The notes under the pieces are model-generated. The model did not search any database. It was not told the DNA's origin and saw nothing but the letters and a program-made list of their open reading frames with translations. A stretch of DNA of 64,000 nt, taken from Pseudaquabacterium inlustre (GTDB lineage Bacteria > Pseudomonadota > Gammaproteobacteria > Burkholderiales > Burkholderiaceae_C). Positions 7,785 to 16,811 of this stretch are shown piece after piece. The stretch lies in contig NZ_JBBUTH010000010.1 of the NCBI RefSeq assembly GCF_038066595.1, positions 528,635-592,634 of the forward strand, read 5' to 3'. Within the stretch, counting starts at the first letter, position 1. Every line of letters begins with the position of its first letter. The position numbers and the translations under genes are program-made.

Positions 7785-8743
7785 GCCGGGCGTTCCGGCA
7801 GCGCTTCGGTGTCGCCCCGCGCGCGCGGCTGGCGACGCATGCCGTCCCAGGCGATCAGCCAGCCGGCGGCCAGGATCACCGCGCCGCCCAGCGCCATGCA
7901 GGCGCTGACCACCTCGTCGAACAGCACGACGCCCAGGCCGACGCCGAACAGCAGCCGCGTGTAGCGAAACGGCGTGACCGTGGCGATGTCGCCGGTGCGC
8001 ATGGCCTTCATCAGCGCGGCATAGGCGAGCACGCCGACCATGCAGGCTGCGGCCAGCAGCGGCTGCACCGAGCCACCCGGCATGGCGAAGGGGCGGCGCT
8101 CCACCAGCGCATACAGGCCGCCGGCGACCATGACCGTGAGAAAGCCGTAGAACCCCAGGTGATGCGTGGCCAGTTGCCGGGGCACCGCCCGGCTGGCGAG
8201 GTCGCGACCGGCAAAGCCGATCAGCCCGATCACGGTCAGCAGCGACAGCCAGCTGAAGTCGTCCGAGGCCGGCCGCAGCACGATCAGCACGCCACCCAGG
8301 CCGACGATCACGGCGCACCAGCGGCGCCAGCCGACGACCTCGTGGAACCAGATCCAGCCGCCCAGCACCACCAGCACGGGCGTGGCCTGAAGAATGGCGG
8401 TGGCCGATGACAGCGGGGTCAGCGCGATCGCCAGCACGTAGAACAAGCGGCCAGTGAGCTCGAACACCGCGCGCACCTGCATCGCGCGCGACAGCACGGC
8501 GGCCTGGAACAGGGGCGTGCGGTGGCGCCAGCCCACGACACCGAAGATCGCGGCGCCGCCGGCGCCGAAGAGCATCAGCACCTGGGCGATCGGCAGCTCG
8601 CGCGCCACCCGCTTGACCAGCGCGTCCTCGATGGCGAAGGCCGCCATCGCCGCGACCATCCAGGCGATGCCGCGCAGGTTCTGTGCCGTGGTGGCCGTGC
8701 CCGCAGGGCGGGCGGGGTGGGGTGGGGGAGGCGCTGTCGCCAT
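7778..8743 (-). CDS. EamA/DMT-family transporter
   Basis: A 321-residue inner-membrane protein with about ten hydrophobic segments in two EamA repeats (LRGIAWMVAAMAAFAIEDAL... and FSWLSLLTVIGLIGFAGRDLA...), typical of drug/metabolite exporters of amino acids or related compounds. The N-terminus has about 22 Pro/Ala/Thr-rich residues before the first helix. The region upstream holds several copies of GGATCAGA, also found at the start of the MocR gene three kilobases away, so it is probably controlled by that MocR regulator. Substrate unknown; MocR-linked EamA proteins often export amino acids or amines. Confidence 0.87.
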   Translation of the reverse strand: MATAPPPPHPARPAGTATTAQNLRGIAWMVAAMAAFAIEDALVKRVARELPIAQVLMLFGAGGAAIFGVVGWRHRTPLFQAAVLSRAMQVRAVFELTGRLFYVLAIALTPLSSATAILQATPVLVVLGGWIWFHEVVGWRRWCAVIVGLGGVLIVLRPASDDFSWLSLLTVIGLIGFAGRDLASRAVPRQLATHHLGFYGFLTVMVAGGLYALVERRPFAMPGGSVQPLLAAACMVGVLAYAALMKAMRTGDIATVTPFRYTRLLFGVGLGVVLFDEVVSACMALGGAVILAAGWLIAWDGMRRQPRARGDTEALPERPAQ

Positions 8744-8802
8744 TCAGGGGTTCCGGTCGGTTGGCGGGGCTGGATTGTCCCTGGCCCGCACCCGCATGCA
8801 GA

Positions 8803-8897
8803 GGATCAGACCAGGCGCTTGTGGTGCGGATCAGATCGCGCCGCGTGCCATCTGATACGGTCGAAATACAACTTTGCTGAGTCTTTGACATCAGATG
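8803..8897. promoter_or_regulatory. cluster of MocR-type boxes between eamA and ccoG
   Basis: GGATCAGA occurs at 8803-8810 and 8828-8835 in the same orientation, 25 bp apart. An inverted copy in CATCTGATACGGTCG lies at 8849-8863, and a further ATCAGATG at 8890-8897. The 8849 box matches 14 of 15 bases of CATCTGATCCGGTCG at the MocR start (11902-11916). Two direct repeats plus an inverted copy is a layout known for MocR/GabR-type regulators. Confidence 0.55.
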
Positions 8898-8959
8898 CGT
8901 CCGGATCACGATTCGCACCGAGCCAGGCGAACGTGCAGACCTGGCGCGAAGGTTTCAGG

Positions 8960-10429
<1,470 letters not shown>

Positions 10430-10470
10430 GCCGGCCCCGCCTCGCGCCGGGCCGCAGGGCGCCGCCGATG

Positions 10471-11904
10471 TCAGCGCGACGCGGCCTCGGTGGCCAGCTC
10501 ACCCAGCCGCCGCAAGGCAGCCTCGACGCGCGCGTCGCCCGGGTGCCCCACGTTCAGGCGCAGGTGGTGGACGAAGCGCCGGTCGGCCGAGAACAGCACG
10601 CCCGGTGCCGTGCTGATGCCCAGCGCCATGGCGCGATGGTGCAGGGCCAGCGCATCCACCTGCGCCGGCAGCTGCAGCCACACGAAGTAACCGCCGGCCG
10701 GCCGCGTGACGCGCGTGCCCGCCGGAAAGTGGCGTTCGACCAGGCGCCAGGCGCGCTGCTGCGCGGCCGCCAGTGCGCCGCGCAGCTGGCGCAGGTGGCG
10801 CTCGTAGCCGCCCTGGGCCAGGTAGTCGCCGATGGCCAGCTGCGGCGGAAGGGCCGTGGCCAGCGAACTCATCATCTTCAGCCGCTGCACCGCGCGGGCG
10901 TGGCGACCGGCAGCGGCCCAGCCCACTCGGTAGCCGGGCGCCAGGCACTTGGAGAACGAGGCGCAATGCAGCACCAGCCCCTGGCTGTCGAAGGCCTTGG
11001 CGGGCGGTGGCCGCCGCTCGCTGGCGTAGAGCTCGCCGTAGACGTCGTCCTCGATCAGCGGCACGCCATGGTGTTGCAGCAGCTCGACCAGGGCCTGCTT
11101 GCGCGCGGCCGGCATCAGCGCACCCAGCGGGTTCTGGAAGGTCGGCATGAACCAGCAGGCCGCCACCCGCTGGCGGTCCAGCAACTCGGCCAGCGCCGCC
11201 AGGTCGACGCCCTCCCTGGGGTCGGTGGCGACCTCGACCGCGCGCAGCCGCAGCCGTTCCAGCACCTGCAGCGCCGCGTAGAAGGTCGGCGACTCCACCA
11301 CCACCACATCGCCTGGCGCGGTGACGGCCTGAAGGCACAGGTTCAGCGCCTCCATGGCCCCGTTGGTGATCACCAGCTCGTCCGGCGCCAGCGCCACGCC
11401 CTGCAGCGCATAGCGGCGGCGCAGCGCGTCGCGCAGGCCGGCGTCACCCGCCGTCAGCGCGCTGGTGACGGCGCCGGCCTTCAGCCGGCGCATGGCCCGG
11501 GCACCGCTGCGTGCGAGCGATTCGAACGGGAACAGGTGCGCGCCCGGAAAGGCCGAACCCAGCGGCACCACCTGCGGGTCGCGGGTCGACTCGATCAGGT
11601 CGAACGCCAGTTCGCTGACGGAGACCTCCGCGGCCTCGAGGTTCGGCACGGCCGGTGCCGGCAGTGCGCGCGCCGGCCGGCGCTGCGCCCGCACGTAGTA
11701 GCCCGATCGCGCCCGCGCCTCCACCAGACCGTGCAGTTCCAGCAGGCCGTAGGCCTGGAACACCGTCGACGGGCTGATGCCGCGACGCGCGCAGGTCTCG
11801 CGCACCGAGGGCAGGCGCTCGCCCGCCTTCAGCAGACCGTCGTCGATCAGCTGCCGCACATCGGCCGCCAGCTGCTCGTAGCGCAAGGTCTTGGCGTCGC
11901 CCAT
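10471..11904 (-). CDS. MocR/PdxR-like PLP-dependent GntR regulator
   Basis: A 477-residue fusion of an N-terminal GntR winged helix (about residues 8-75, with GERLPSVRETCARRGISPSTV) and a fold-type I aminotransferase domain. The PLP lysine is in ASFSKCLAPGYRVG, and VVESPTFYAALQVLE and EDDVYGE match other cofactor-contact regions. MocR proteins sense amino acids, GABA or vitamers through the cofactor and usually activate a nearby transporter or enzyme gene. Here the likely targets are itself and the eamA/ccoG intergenic region, based on a shared box. The box lies directly on its ATG, consistent with autoregulation. Confidence 0.88.
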   Translation of the reverse strand: MGDAKTLRYEQLAADVRQLIDDGLLKAGERLPSVRETCARRGISPSTVFQAYGLLELHGLVEARARSGYYVRAQRRPARALPAPAVPNLEAAEVSVSELAFDLIESTRDPQVVPLGSAFPGAHLFPFESLARSGARAMRRLKAGAVTSALTAGDAGLRDALRRRYALQGVALAPDELVITNGAMEALNLCLQAVTAPGDVVVVESPTFYAALQVLERLRLRAVEVATDPREGVDLAALAELLDRQRVAACWFMPTFQNPLGALMPAARKQALVELLQHHGVPLIEDDVYGELYASERRPPPAKAFDSQGLVLHCASFSKCLAPGYRVGWAAAGRHARAVQRLKMMSSLATALPPQLAIGDYLAQGGYERHLRQLRGALAAAQQRAWRLVERHFPAGTRVTRPAGGYFVWLQLPAQVDALALHHRAMALGISTAPGVLFSADRRFVHHLRLNVGHPGDARVEAALRRLGELATEAASR

Positions 11905-11916
11905 CTGATCCGGTCG
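11902..11916. promoter_or_regulatory. MocR box over the regulator's own start codon
   Basis: CATCTGATCCGGTCG includes the reverse-strand start codon (11902-11904) and differs at one base from the copy at 8849-8863. A second GATCAG half lies at 11942-11947. This supports negative autoregulation by steric block, or means that the true transcription start is very close to the ATG. Confidence 0.5.
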
Positions 11917-12050
11917 CTGTTGCAGGATTCTGAATCTTACCGATCAGCCGCGTCTGGGCGATGATCGCGGCCCTGGCGTACCGATCTCCACGCATCCGCG
12001 CCCGCTTGTCCACCTGCCCATCTGCCCACCTGCCCGACGCCGTCAACGCC

Positions 12051-12203
12051 ATGGATTGGATCCCCGTCTTCCTGTTCACCTTCAAGATCCTGGTGCTGGG
12101 CATCGGCATGTTCTTCGCCATCAAGTGGCACTACGACCAGGACAGGAAGAAGGCCGCGCAGGCCAAGTCGACCGGCACGACCCCGCCAGCCCGTCCGGAC
12201 TGA
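12051..12203 (+). CDS. 50-aa single-pass membrane protein
   Basis: Starts MDWIPVFLFTFKILVLGIGM: residues about 4-25 form one hydrophobic helix, followed by a charged tail (KWHYDQDRKKAAQ) that should face the cytoplasm. The start at 12051 excludes an upstream Arg/Pro-rich extension that lacks any feature. No family recognised. A strong hairpin starts directly after the stop, which supports a real, monocistronic small gene. Confidence 0.6.
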   Translation: MDWIPVFLFTFKILVLGIGMFFAIKWHYDQDRKKAAQAKSTGTTPPARPD

Positions 12204-12231
12204 GGGGGCGCCGCCGTGCGGGCGCGCCCCC
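12204..12231 (+). terminator. hairpin after the 50-aa gene
   Basis: Stem GGGGGCGC (12204-12211) pairs with GCGCCCCC (12224-12231) across a 12-nt loop, immediately after the TGA. There is no clear T-tract, so it may be a weak intrinsic terminator or an RNA-stability hairpin. Confidence 0.4.
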
Positions 12232-12312
12232 GTGTCGGGCGCGCTGTCAGTCACCAGGTTGATACCGTGCGCGCGCCCGTGGCCAACACAATGGGTCCAC
12301 AAGGAGGTCGTC

Positions 12313-13419
12313 ATGGAAGAGGACTTGCGGCGCCAGCCTGGTGCACCCAGCACGCCGGATGCGGCCGCGCGCGGCCCCTTGCCGGGCTTTGACGTGCCGC
12401 GCGTGGAAGACTGGCTGCGCGCCCATGTGCCCCAGTTGAGCCCGCCGCTGCAGTGGCACCGGCTGGAGGGCGGCCACAGCAACCTGACCTACCTGCTCAC
12501 CGACGGCAGCGGCCAGCGCGCCGTGATCCGCCGCCCGCCCCAGGGTGAACTGCTGCCCAAGGCGCATGACATGGCGCGTGAGTGGGCGCTGATCTCGGCC
12601 CTGGGCGCCACATCGGTGCCCGTGCCGCAGGCGCTGGGCTTCTGCGAAGACCTGTCGGTCACTGGCGCGCACTTCTACGTGATGGGCCACGTGGCGGGCC
12701 TGCCGTTCTACACCGCGGCCGAGGTGGACGAGCGCCTGCCGCTGCCGCTGCGCCCGGTGCTGGGCGAGAGCTTCATCGACGTGCTGGCCGACCTGCATGC
12801 GGTGGATCCCGATGCGGTGGGCCTGTCCGGCCTGGGCAAGAAGGACGACTACATCGGCCGCCAGCTCAAGACCTGGTACCGCAGCTGGCAGGCCAGCATC
12901 GGGCCGGCGCAGCTGGACGATGAACGCGCCCATGCGCTGCTGCGCTACCTCAGCACCCATGTGCCCGAGCAGGGCCCGGCGCGCATCGTGCACGGCGACT
13001 ACGGCCTGCACAACACGCTGATCGGCACCGACGGCCGCGTGGCGGCGGTGGTGGACTGGGAGATCTCCACCCTCGGCGATCCGCTGGCCGACCTGGCCTA
13101 CGCCCTGAACCAGTGGGCCGAGCCGGGCGATCCCCCCAGCGTGCGCGGCGAGCCACCCACCAGCCGCCCCGGCTTTCCGCCGCGCGCCGCGCTGGCGGAC
13201 CGTTATGCGCAACGCACCGGCCGTGACCTGAGCCGGCTGGACTTCTACGTCGGCTTCAACCGCTGGAAGTCGGCCTGCATCGTGCACGGCGTCTACGCCC
13301 GCTACCTCGAGGGCAAGAAGAGCACGGCGGGTGTGGACCTGGATGCGCTGAAGGCCAGCATCTTCCAGTCGCTGGCCTTGGCCGAGCAAGCCGTCGAGCG
13401 GCTGGAGCGCCATGCCTGA
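12313..13419 (+). CDS. phosphotransferase family protein (APH fold, ACAD10/11-like)
   Basis: A 368-residue aminoglycoside-phosphotransferase-fold kinase of the type encoded beside acyl-CoA genes. Visible motifs are the lysine/Arg strand region in GQRAVIRRPPQG, the catalytic IVHGDYGLHNTL and the metal-binding VVDWEISTLGDPLADLAY. In ACAD10/11 such domains phosphorylate 4-hydroxyacyl-CoAs before their conversion. The start is set by AAGGAGG at 12301-12307. The 3' end overlaps the CoA-transferase start by 8 bases, which fits joint action on a CoA ester. The substrate is inferred only. Confidence 0.85.
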   Translation: MEEDLRRQPGAPSTPDAAARGPLPGFDVPRVEDWLRAHVPQLSPPLQWHRLEGGHSNLTYLLTDGSGQRAVIRRPPQGELLPKAHDMAREWALISALGATSVPVPQALGFCEDLSVTGAHFYVMGHVAGLPFYTAAEVDERLPLPLRPVLGESFIDVLADLHAVDPDAVGLSGLGKKDDYIGRQLKTWYRSWQASIGPAQLDDERAHALLRYLSTHVPEQGPARIVHGDYGLHNTLIGTDGRVAAVVDWEISTLGDPLADLAYALNQWAEPGDPPSVRGEPPTSRPGFPPRAALADRYAQRTGRDLSRLDFYVGFNRWKSACIVHGVYARYLEGKKSTAGVDLDALKASIFQSLALAEQAVERLERHA

Positions 13420-14674
13420 GGCCGCTGCCGACCCGGCTGGCGCCGAGGCCGCGCTGCCGTTTGCCGGCCTGCGCGTGCTGGATGCGGCCAGCTACATCGC
13501 CGCACCGGCCGCGGCCACGATGCTGGCCGACCTGGGTGCCGACGTCATCAAGATCGAGCCGCCCGAGGGCGATCCGTACCGGGTGCTGTACAAGCTGCCC
13601 GGCTACCCGGCCACCGAGCGCAATGCGCCGTGGGAGCTCACCTCGCGCCACAAGCGCAGCCTGTGCATCGACCTGAAGACGCCCGAAGGCCAGGCCGTGC
13701 TGCACCGCCTGGTGCGCCAGGCCGACGTGTTCATCACCAACCTGCCGTTGCCGGTGCGCGGCCGCCTGGCGCTGGACGCGCCCACGCTGCTGGCGCTGAA
13801 CCCGCGGCTGATCTACGCCTCGCTCACCGCCTATGGCGAGGTGGGGCCCGAGGCGGCCAAGACCGGCTTCGACATCACCGCCTACTGGGCCCGCAGCGGC
13901 CTGATGGACGGCCTGCGCTCGGATGCCGATGCGCCACCGCCCAAGCCGGGCGCCGGCCTGGGCGACCAGCCCACCGCAGTGACCCTGTACGCCGCCATCG
14001 TCACCGGCCTGTACCGCCGGTTGCAGACCGGCCGGGGCGGTCTGGTGGGCACCTCGCTGATGGCCAACGGGCTGTGGTCCAACGCGGTGCCGCTGTCCAC
14101 CCATCTGGCGGGTGGCCGCCACGCGGCCAAGCCGCCGCGCAGCCAGGCCCGCAATCCGCTGACCAACCTGTACCGCTGCGCCGATGGCCGCTGGCTGCAA
14201 CTGCTGATCCTCAACGAGCAGCGCCAGCTGCCCGCGCTGCTGACGGCGCTGGGCCTGGACGACTGGGCCGACAACCCGCTGCTGACCGACCCGGCCACGC
14301 GCGAGGCCGATTGCGAACGGGTGGTGGCGCTGTTCGACGCCGCCTTCGCCTGCCACGCGCTGGCGGTGTGGCGCCAGCGCCTGGACGCCGCCGGCATCAC
14401 CTTCGGCCTGATCGGCACGCTGGACGATCTGCCGCACGATGCCCAGGCCCGGGCCGCGGGCCTGCTGCGCCCACGGGCCGGCGTGACGCCGGACGCCGCC
14501 CAGGCCGCCGACCTGGCCGTGGCCAGCCCGGTGCATCTGGCCGGCGTGACGCCGCGCGCACCCGGCCATGCGCCCGCGCTGGGCCAGCACAACCATGCCG
14601 TGCTGCAGCAGGCAGGCTTCAGCGCAGAAGAGCGGGCGGCGCTGGTGGCGCGTGGTGTGCTGCGGGGGGCTTGA
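13412..14674 (+). CDS. CaiB/BaiF-family CoA transferase
   Basis: A 420-residue family III CoA transferase moving CoA between carboxylic acids. The N-terminus LRVLDAASYIAAPAAATMLADLGADVIKIEPPEGDPYR-like region (too long to quote in full; residues about 18-52) is diagnostic, with SRHKRSLCIDLKTPEG and YASLTAYGEVGPEAAKTGFD next; the Asp in KTGFD is the likely catalytic residue. Together with the overlapping APH-fold kinase it may activate a hydroxy acid to its CoA ester and then process it. No acyl-CoA dehydrogenase is next to it. Confidence 0.88.
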   Translation: MPEAAADPAGAEAALPFAGLRVLDAASYIAAPAAATMLADLGADVIKIEPPEGDPYRVLYKLPGYPATERNAPWELTSRHKRSLCIDLKTPEGQAVLHRLVRQADVFITNLPLPVRGRLALDAPTLLALNPRLIYASLTAYGEVGPEAAKTGFDITAYWARSGLMDGLRSDADAPPPKPGAGLGDQPTAVTLYAAIVTGLYRRLQTGRGGLVGTSLMANGLWSNAVPLSTHLAGGRHAAKPPRSQARNPLTNLYRCADGRWLQLLILNEQRQLPALLTALGLDDWADNPLLTDPATREADCERVVALFDAAFACHALAVWRQRLDAAGITFGLIGTLDDLPHDAQARAAGLLRPRAGVTPDAAQAADLAVASPVHLAGVTPRAPGHAPALGQHNHAVLQQAGFSAEERAALVARGVLRGA

Positions 14675-14792
14675 GGCCACCGGCGGCGCCGTCATCGAGG
14701 CCCCAGCGTCCTCGACCCGCGTGCGCGGGTTCGTCCACCGGGCCGCCAGGCCGCCCCTGGCCATTCGTCTGGTGTGACCGCAGCCGCTCTGG

Positions 14793-14813
14793 CCCCTGGC
14801 GCGCTGCCAGGGG
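14793..14813 (+). terminator. hairpin downstream of the CoA-transferase gene
   Basis: CCCCTGGC (14793-14800) pairs with GCCAGGGG (14806-14813) around a 5-nt loop. The following bases are TTGACC, not a T-run, so this is a weak or factor-assisted terminator candidate 119 bases after the stop. Confidence 0.4.
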
Positions 14814-14969
14814 GTTGACCCGTCACCTCGCCCGGCAAAGCGTTCCGTGCGGGCACGGCGAGGAAAGCGATGCGCGGGCCGCGCCAGTCAGGGCAGGCGC
14901 GCCTGATCCACCCGCTTAGGCCGGATTTCACCCCGTGCATCCCAGGGAAAGCCCGGGTCGGTAACAGAT

Positions 14970-15000
14970 TGGAAAACATTTCCATTCGGAATAGGATTCC
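14970..15000. promoter_or_regulatory. IclR-type operator candidate and adjacent palindrome
   Basis: TGGAAAACATTTCCA (14970-14984) fits the E. coli IclR consensus TGGAAATNATTTCCA with one mismatch and resembles TGGAAAAGTTTTCCA in front of the TRAP operon at 22790. A second inverted repeat, GGAATAGGATTCC, follows at 14988-15000. Both precede the ThuA-like gene by about 100 bases. Confidence 0.5.
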
Positions 15001-15094
15001 AGAACGTCGCCGAGTTTTGAGCTGGCACCCGCCCTGGTGTGCCGCACATCCCCTGCCGGGGGACAGGGCGACCCATCCCCTTGGAGGAGTTCCC

Positions 15095-16045
15095 ATGAAA
15101 CGTGCATCCCTGGCGCGCGGCGCCTGCCTGCTGACCCTGGCCATCGGCAGCACAGGCGGCGCCGTCGCGCAGTCCGGGTCGGTGAAGAAAATCAACCCGA
15201 AGAACATCGACACCTACTACAACGTGTGCCGAGGCCTCAGCACCGAGTGCTTCAACGACTGGCACGCGTTCGACACGCTGCCGAACAAGGTGCTGATCTA
15301 CTCGCGCACCGCCGGGCCGCGCCATGCCAACCTGGGCACGGTGATGGCGGCCGGCCTGAACCCCACGATGAATGCCGACAACGTGATGCAGGCCGGCCTG
15401 GTGCGCATGCTGGCCGCTGCCGGCATCGCCGCCGACTGGACCGAGGACGTCACCGTACTCGCCGGACGCATCAACAACTACAAGGCGGTGATCTTCGCCA
15501 GCAGCAACCGCGACACGCTGTTCAACGCCACGGCCACCACCAGCAACGACGCGGCGCGCACCGCGCTGCGCAACTACATGCGCCGCGGCGGCGGCTTCGT
15601 GGGCATCCACAACGCCTTCGGCGCCGAGTACAACTGGCCCTACTACGAGGGCCTGCTGGGCAACGCCAACTTCTACAACCACTCGCCCAACCGCAACGGC
15701 AATGTCGTGATCACCGCGGCCGACCCGTCCACCGCGGGCGTGCCCAGCACCTTCGCTTACCAGGACGAGTGGTACAACCTGATGCCCTTTCCGACGAACG
15801 TCAAGTTCCTCGCCAAAGTCGACACCACGTCACTCAGCCCGGCCAACGCGCCACCGCACCCGGGCCACCCCGACTTCCACCCGGTGGCCTGGTGCCAGTA
15901 CTACGACGGTGGCAAGTCCTGGGTCACCACGCTGGGCCACAACGGTCATTCGTTCAACGGCAGCGGCGTGGGCGCGCAAGCCTTCGAGAAGCTGCTGGTG
16001 CAGGGGGTGATGTCGGTGATCGGCCTGACGCCGTTCTGCACCTGA
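15095..16045 (+). CDS. secreted ThuA-like domain protein
   Basis: A 316-residue exported protein. Residues 1-26 are a signal peptide (basic MKRASLARG, hydrophobic core, AVAQ end). From about residue 60 onward is a ThuA-like, glutamine-amidotransferase-fold domain: KVLIYSRTAGPRHANLG, then YKAVIFASSNRDTLF, RRGGGFVGIHNAFGAEYNWPYYEGLLG and the late LGHNGHSFN. ThuA domains occur in sugar-handling proteins and often beside secreted dehydrogenases; activity is unproven. The start follows GGAGGAG. It heads a run of six same-strand genes for exported products, ending at 21897. Confidence 0.8.
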   Translation: MKRASLARGACLLTLAIGSTGGAVAQSGSVKKINPKNIDTYYNVCRGLSTECFNDWHAFDTLPNKVLIYSRTAGPRHANLGTVMAAGLNPTMNADNVMQAGLVRMLAAAGIAADWTEDVTVLAGRINNYKAVIFASSNRDTLFNATATTSNDAARTALRNYMRRGGGFVGIHNAFGAEYNWPYYEGLLGNANFYNHSPNRNGNVVITAADPSTAGVPSTFAYQDEWYNLMPFPTNVKFLAKVDTTSLSPANAPPHPGHPDFHPVAWCQYYDGGKSWVTTLGHNGHSFNGSGVGAQAFEKLLVQGVMSVIGLTPFCT

Positions 16046-16056
16046 GCGGGCGGAGC

Positions 16057-16638
16057 ATGCGCATGCGAATGCCCCACCTGCTCTCCACGCTGCTGCTGGC
16101 TGGCGCCACCCTGGCCGCCGGTGCCGGCAGCGCACATGCCGCCGACGGCAGCTACACCATCGCGTTCCGCAACCTGCCGAGCACCGGCCTGCAGGGTGAT
16201 GCGGACAACACCACGCTGGCCTTCCACCTGCCGTCGCTGGCCTACATCACCGGACTCACGTGGACGGTGGACGTGCAGGCCTTCGACCCCAGCTGGCTGC
16301 AGGAGCTGACGCTGTCGCTCACCGCCACCAGCGGCGAAGGCGTGCAGTTCAGCCCTGCCCCCAATGCGGCCGCTGCCGGCAGCTTCCAGGGCCAGGGCCG
16401 TGTGGACCTGGTCAACAGCGGCCTGGCCTTCAGGTTGGCCGCAGACGGCCGCCTGAACCTGGAGGTCTACGATGCGGTGGACGACCTGCCCGGCCTGGCC
16501 GATGGCCGCTGGCGCAGCGCCACGCTGCAGCTGGCCTACACCGCCGCCGTGCCCGAGCCCGCCAGCGTGGCCCTGCTGCTGGCCGGCATAGGTGTCGTGG
16601 GCCTTCGCCACCGCCGCGAGCGCGCGCTGCCCGGGTGA
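16057..16638 (+). CDS. PEP-CTERM sorted protein 1
   Basis: A 193-residue secreted protein: signal peptide (about residues 1-28, ending SAHAAD), a beta-rich body, and a C-terminal sorting tag AVPEPASVALLLAGIGVVGL followed by RHRRER. The VPEP motif, hydrophobic helix and basic end are the signal for exosortase (EpsH/XrtA) processing, used for exopolysaccharide-linked surface proteins. The function of the body is unknown. It starts 11 bases after the ThuA-like stop, so it is probably co-transcribed. No exosortase gene is in the window. Confidence 0.82.
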   Translation: MRMRMPHLLSTLLLAGATLAAGAGSAHAADGSYTIAFRNLPSTGLQGDADNTTLAFHLPSLAYITGLTWTVDVQAFDPSWLQELTLSLTATSGEGVQFSPAPNAAAAGSFQGQGRVDLVNSGLAFRLAADGRLNLEVYDAVDDLPGLADGRWRSATLQLAYTAAVPEPASVALLLAGIGVVGLRHRRERALPG

Positions 16639-16811
16639 GGCACGACCGACCCCTGCGGGTGCCACCGTTGGGTTCAACGACTTAGTCACCCATCACCCAA
16701 ACCGAGCGGCTGCCACGCGCGCGCCGCATCCCGTTCTGCTGCCTCTCGGCCCGCACCTGCGCGCCGGCTGGCAGCGCCCTGGGCGCCCGCCGCCCCGAAG
16801 GAGCCCCCGAC

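Larger units (their letters stand above)
14675..15094. other. 420-bp intergenic region before the ThuA-like gene
   Basis: No gene is supported here. It contains a hairpin at 14793-14813, two adjacent inverted repeats at 14970-15000, and GGAGGAG at 15083-15089 as ribosome-binding site of the next gene. The stretch 14960-15015 is clearly more AT-rich than its surroundings, as expected of a promoter region. Confidence 0.6.

Noticed and set aside
8880..8913. FNR/Anr box before ccoG
   Set aside because: TTGACATCAGA does not show the TTGAT-N4-ATCAA pattern; only one half is partly similar.
15023..15038. TGGCAC followed by CTGGT as a sigma-54 promoter
   Set aside because: The -12 element lacks the required GC and TTGC spacing, so the match is only to half of the consensus.
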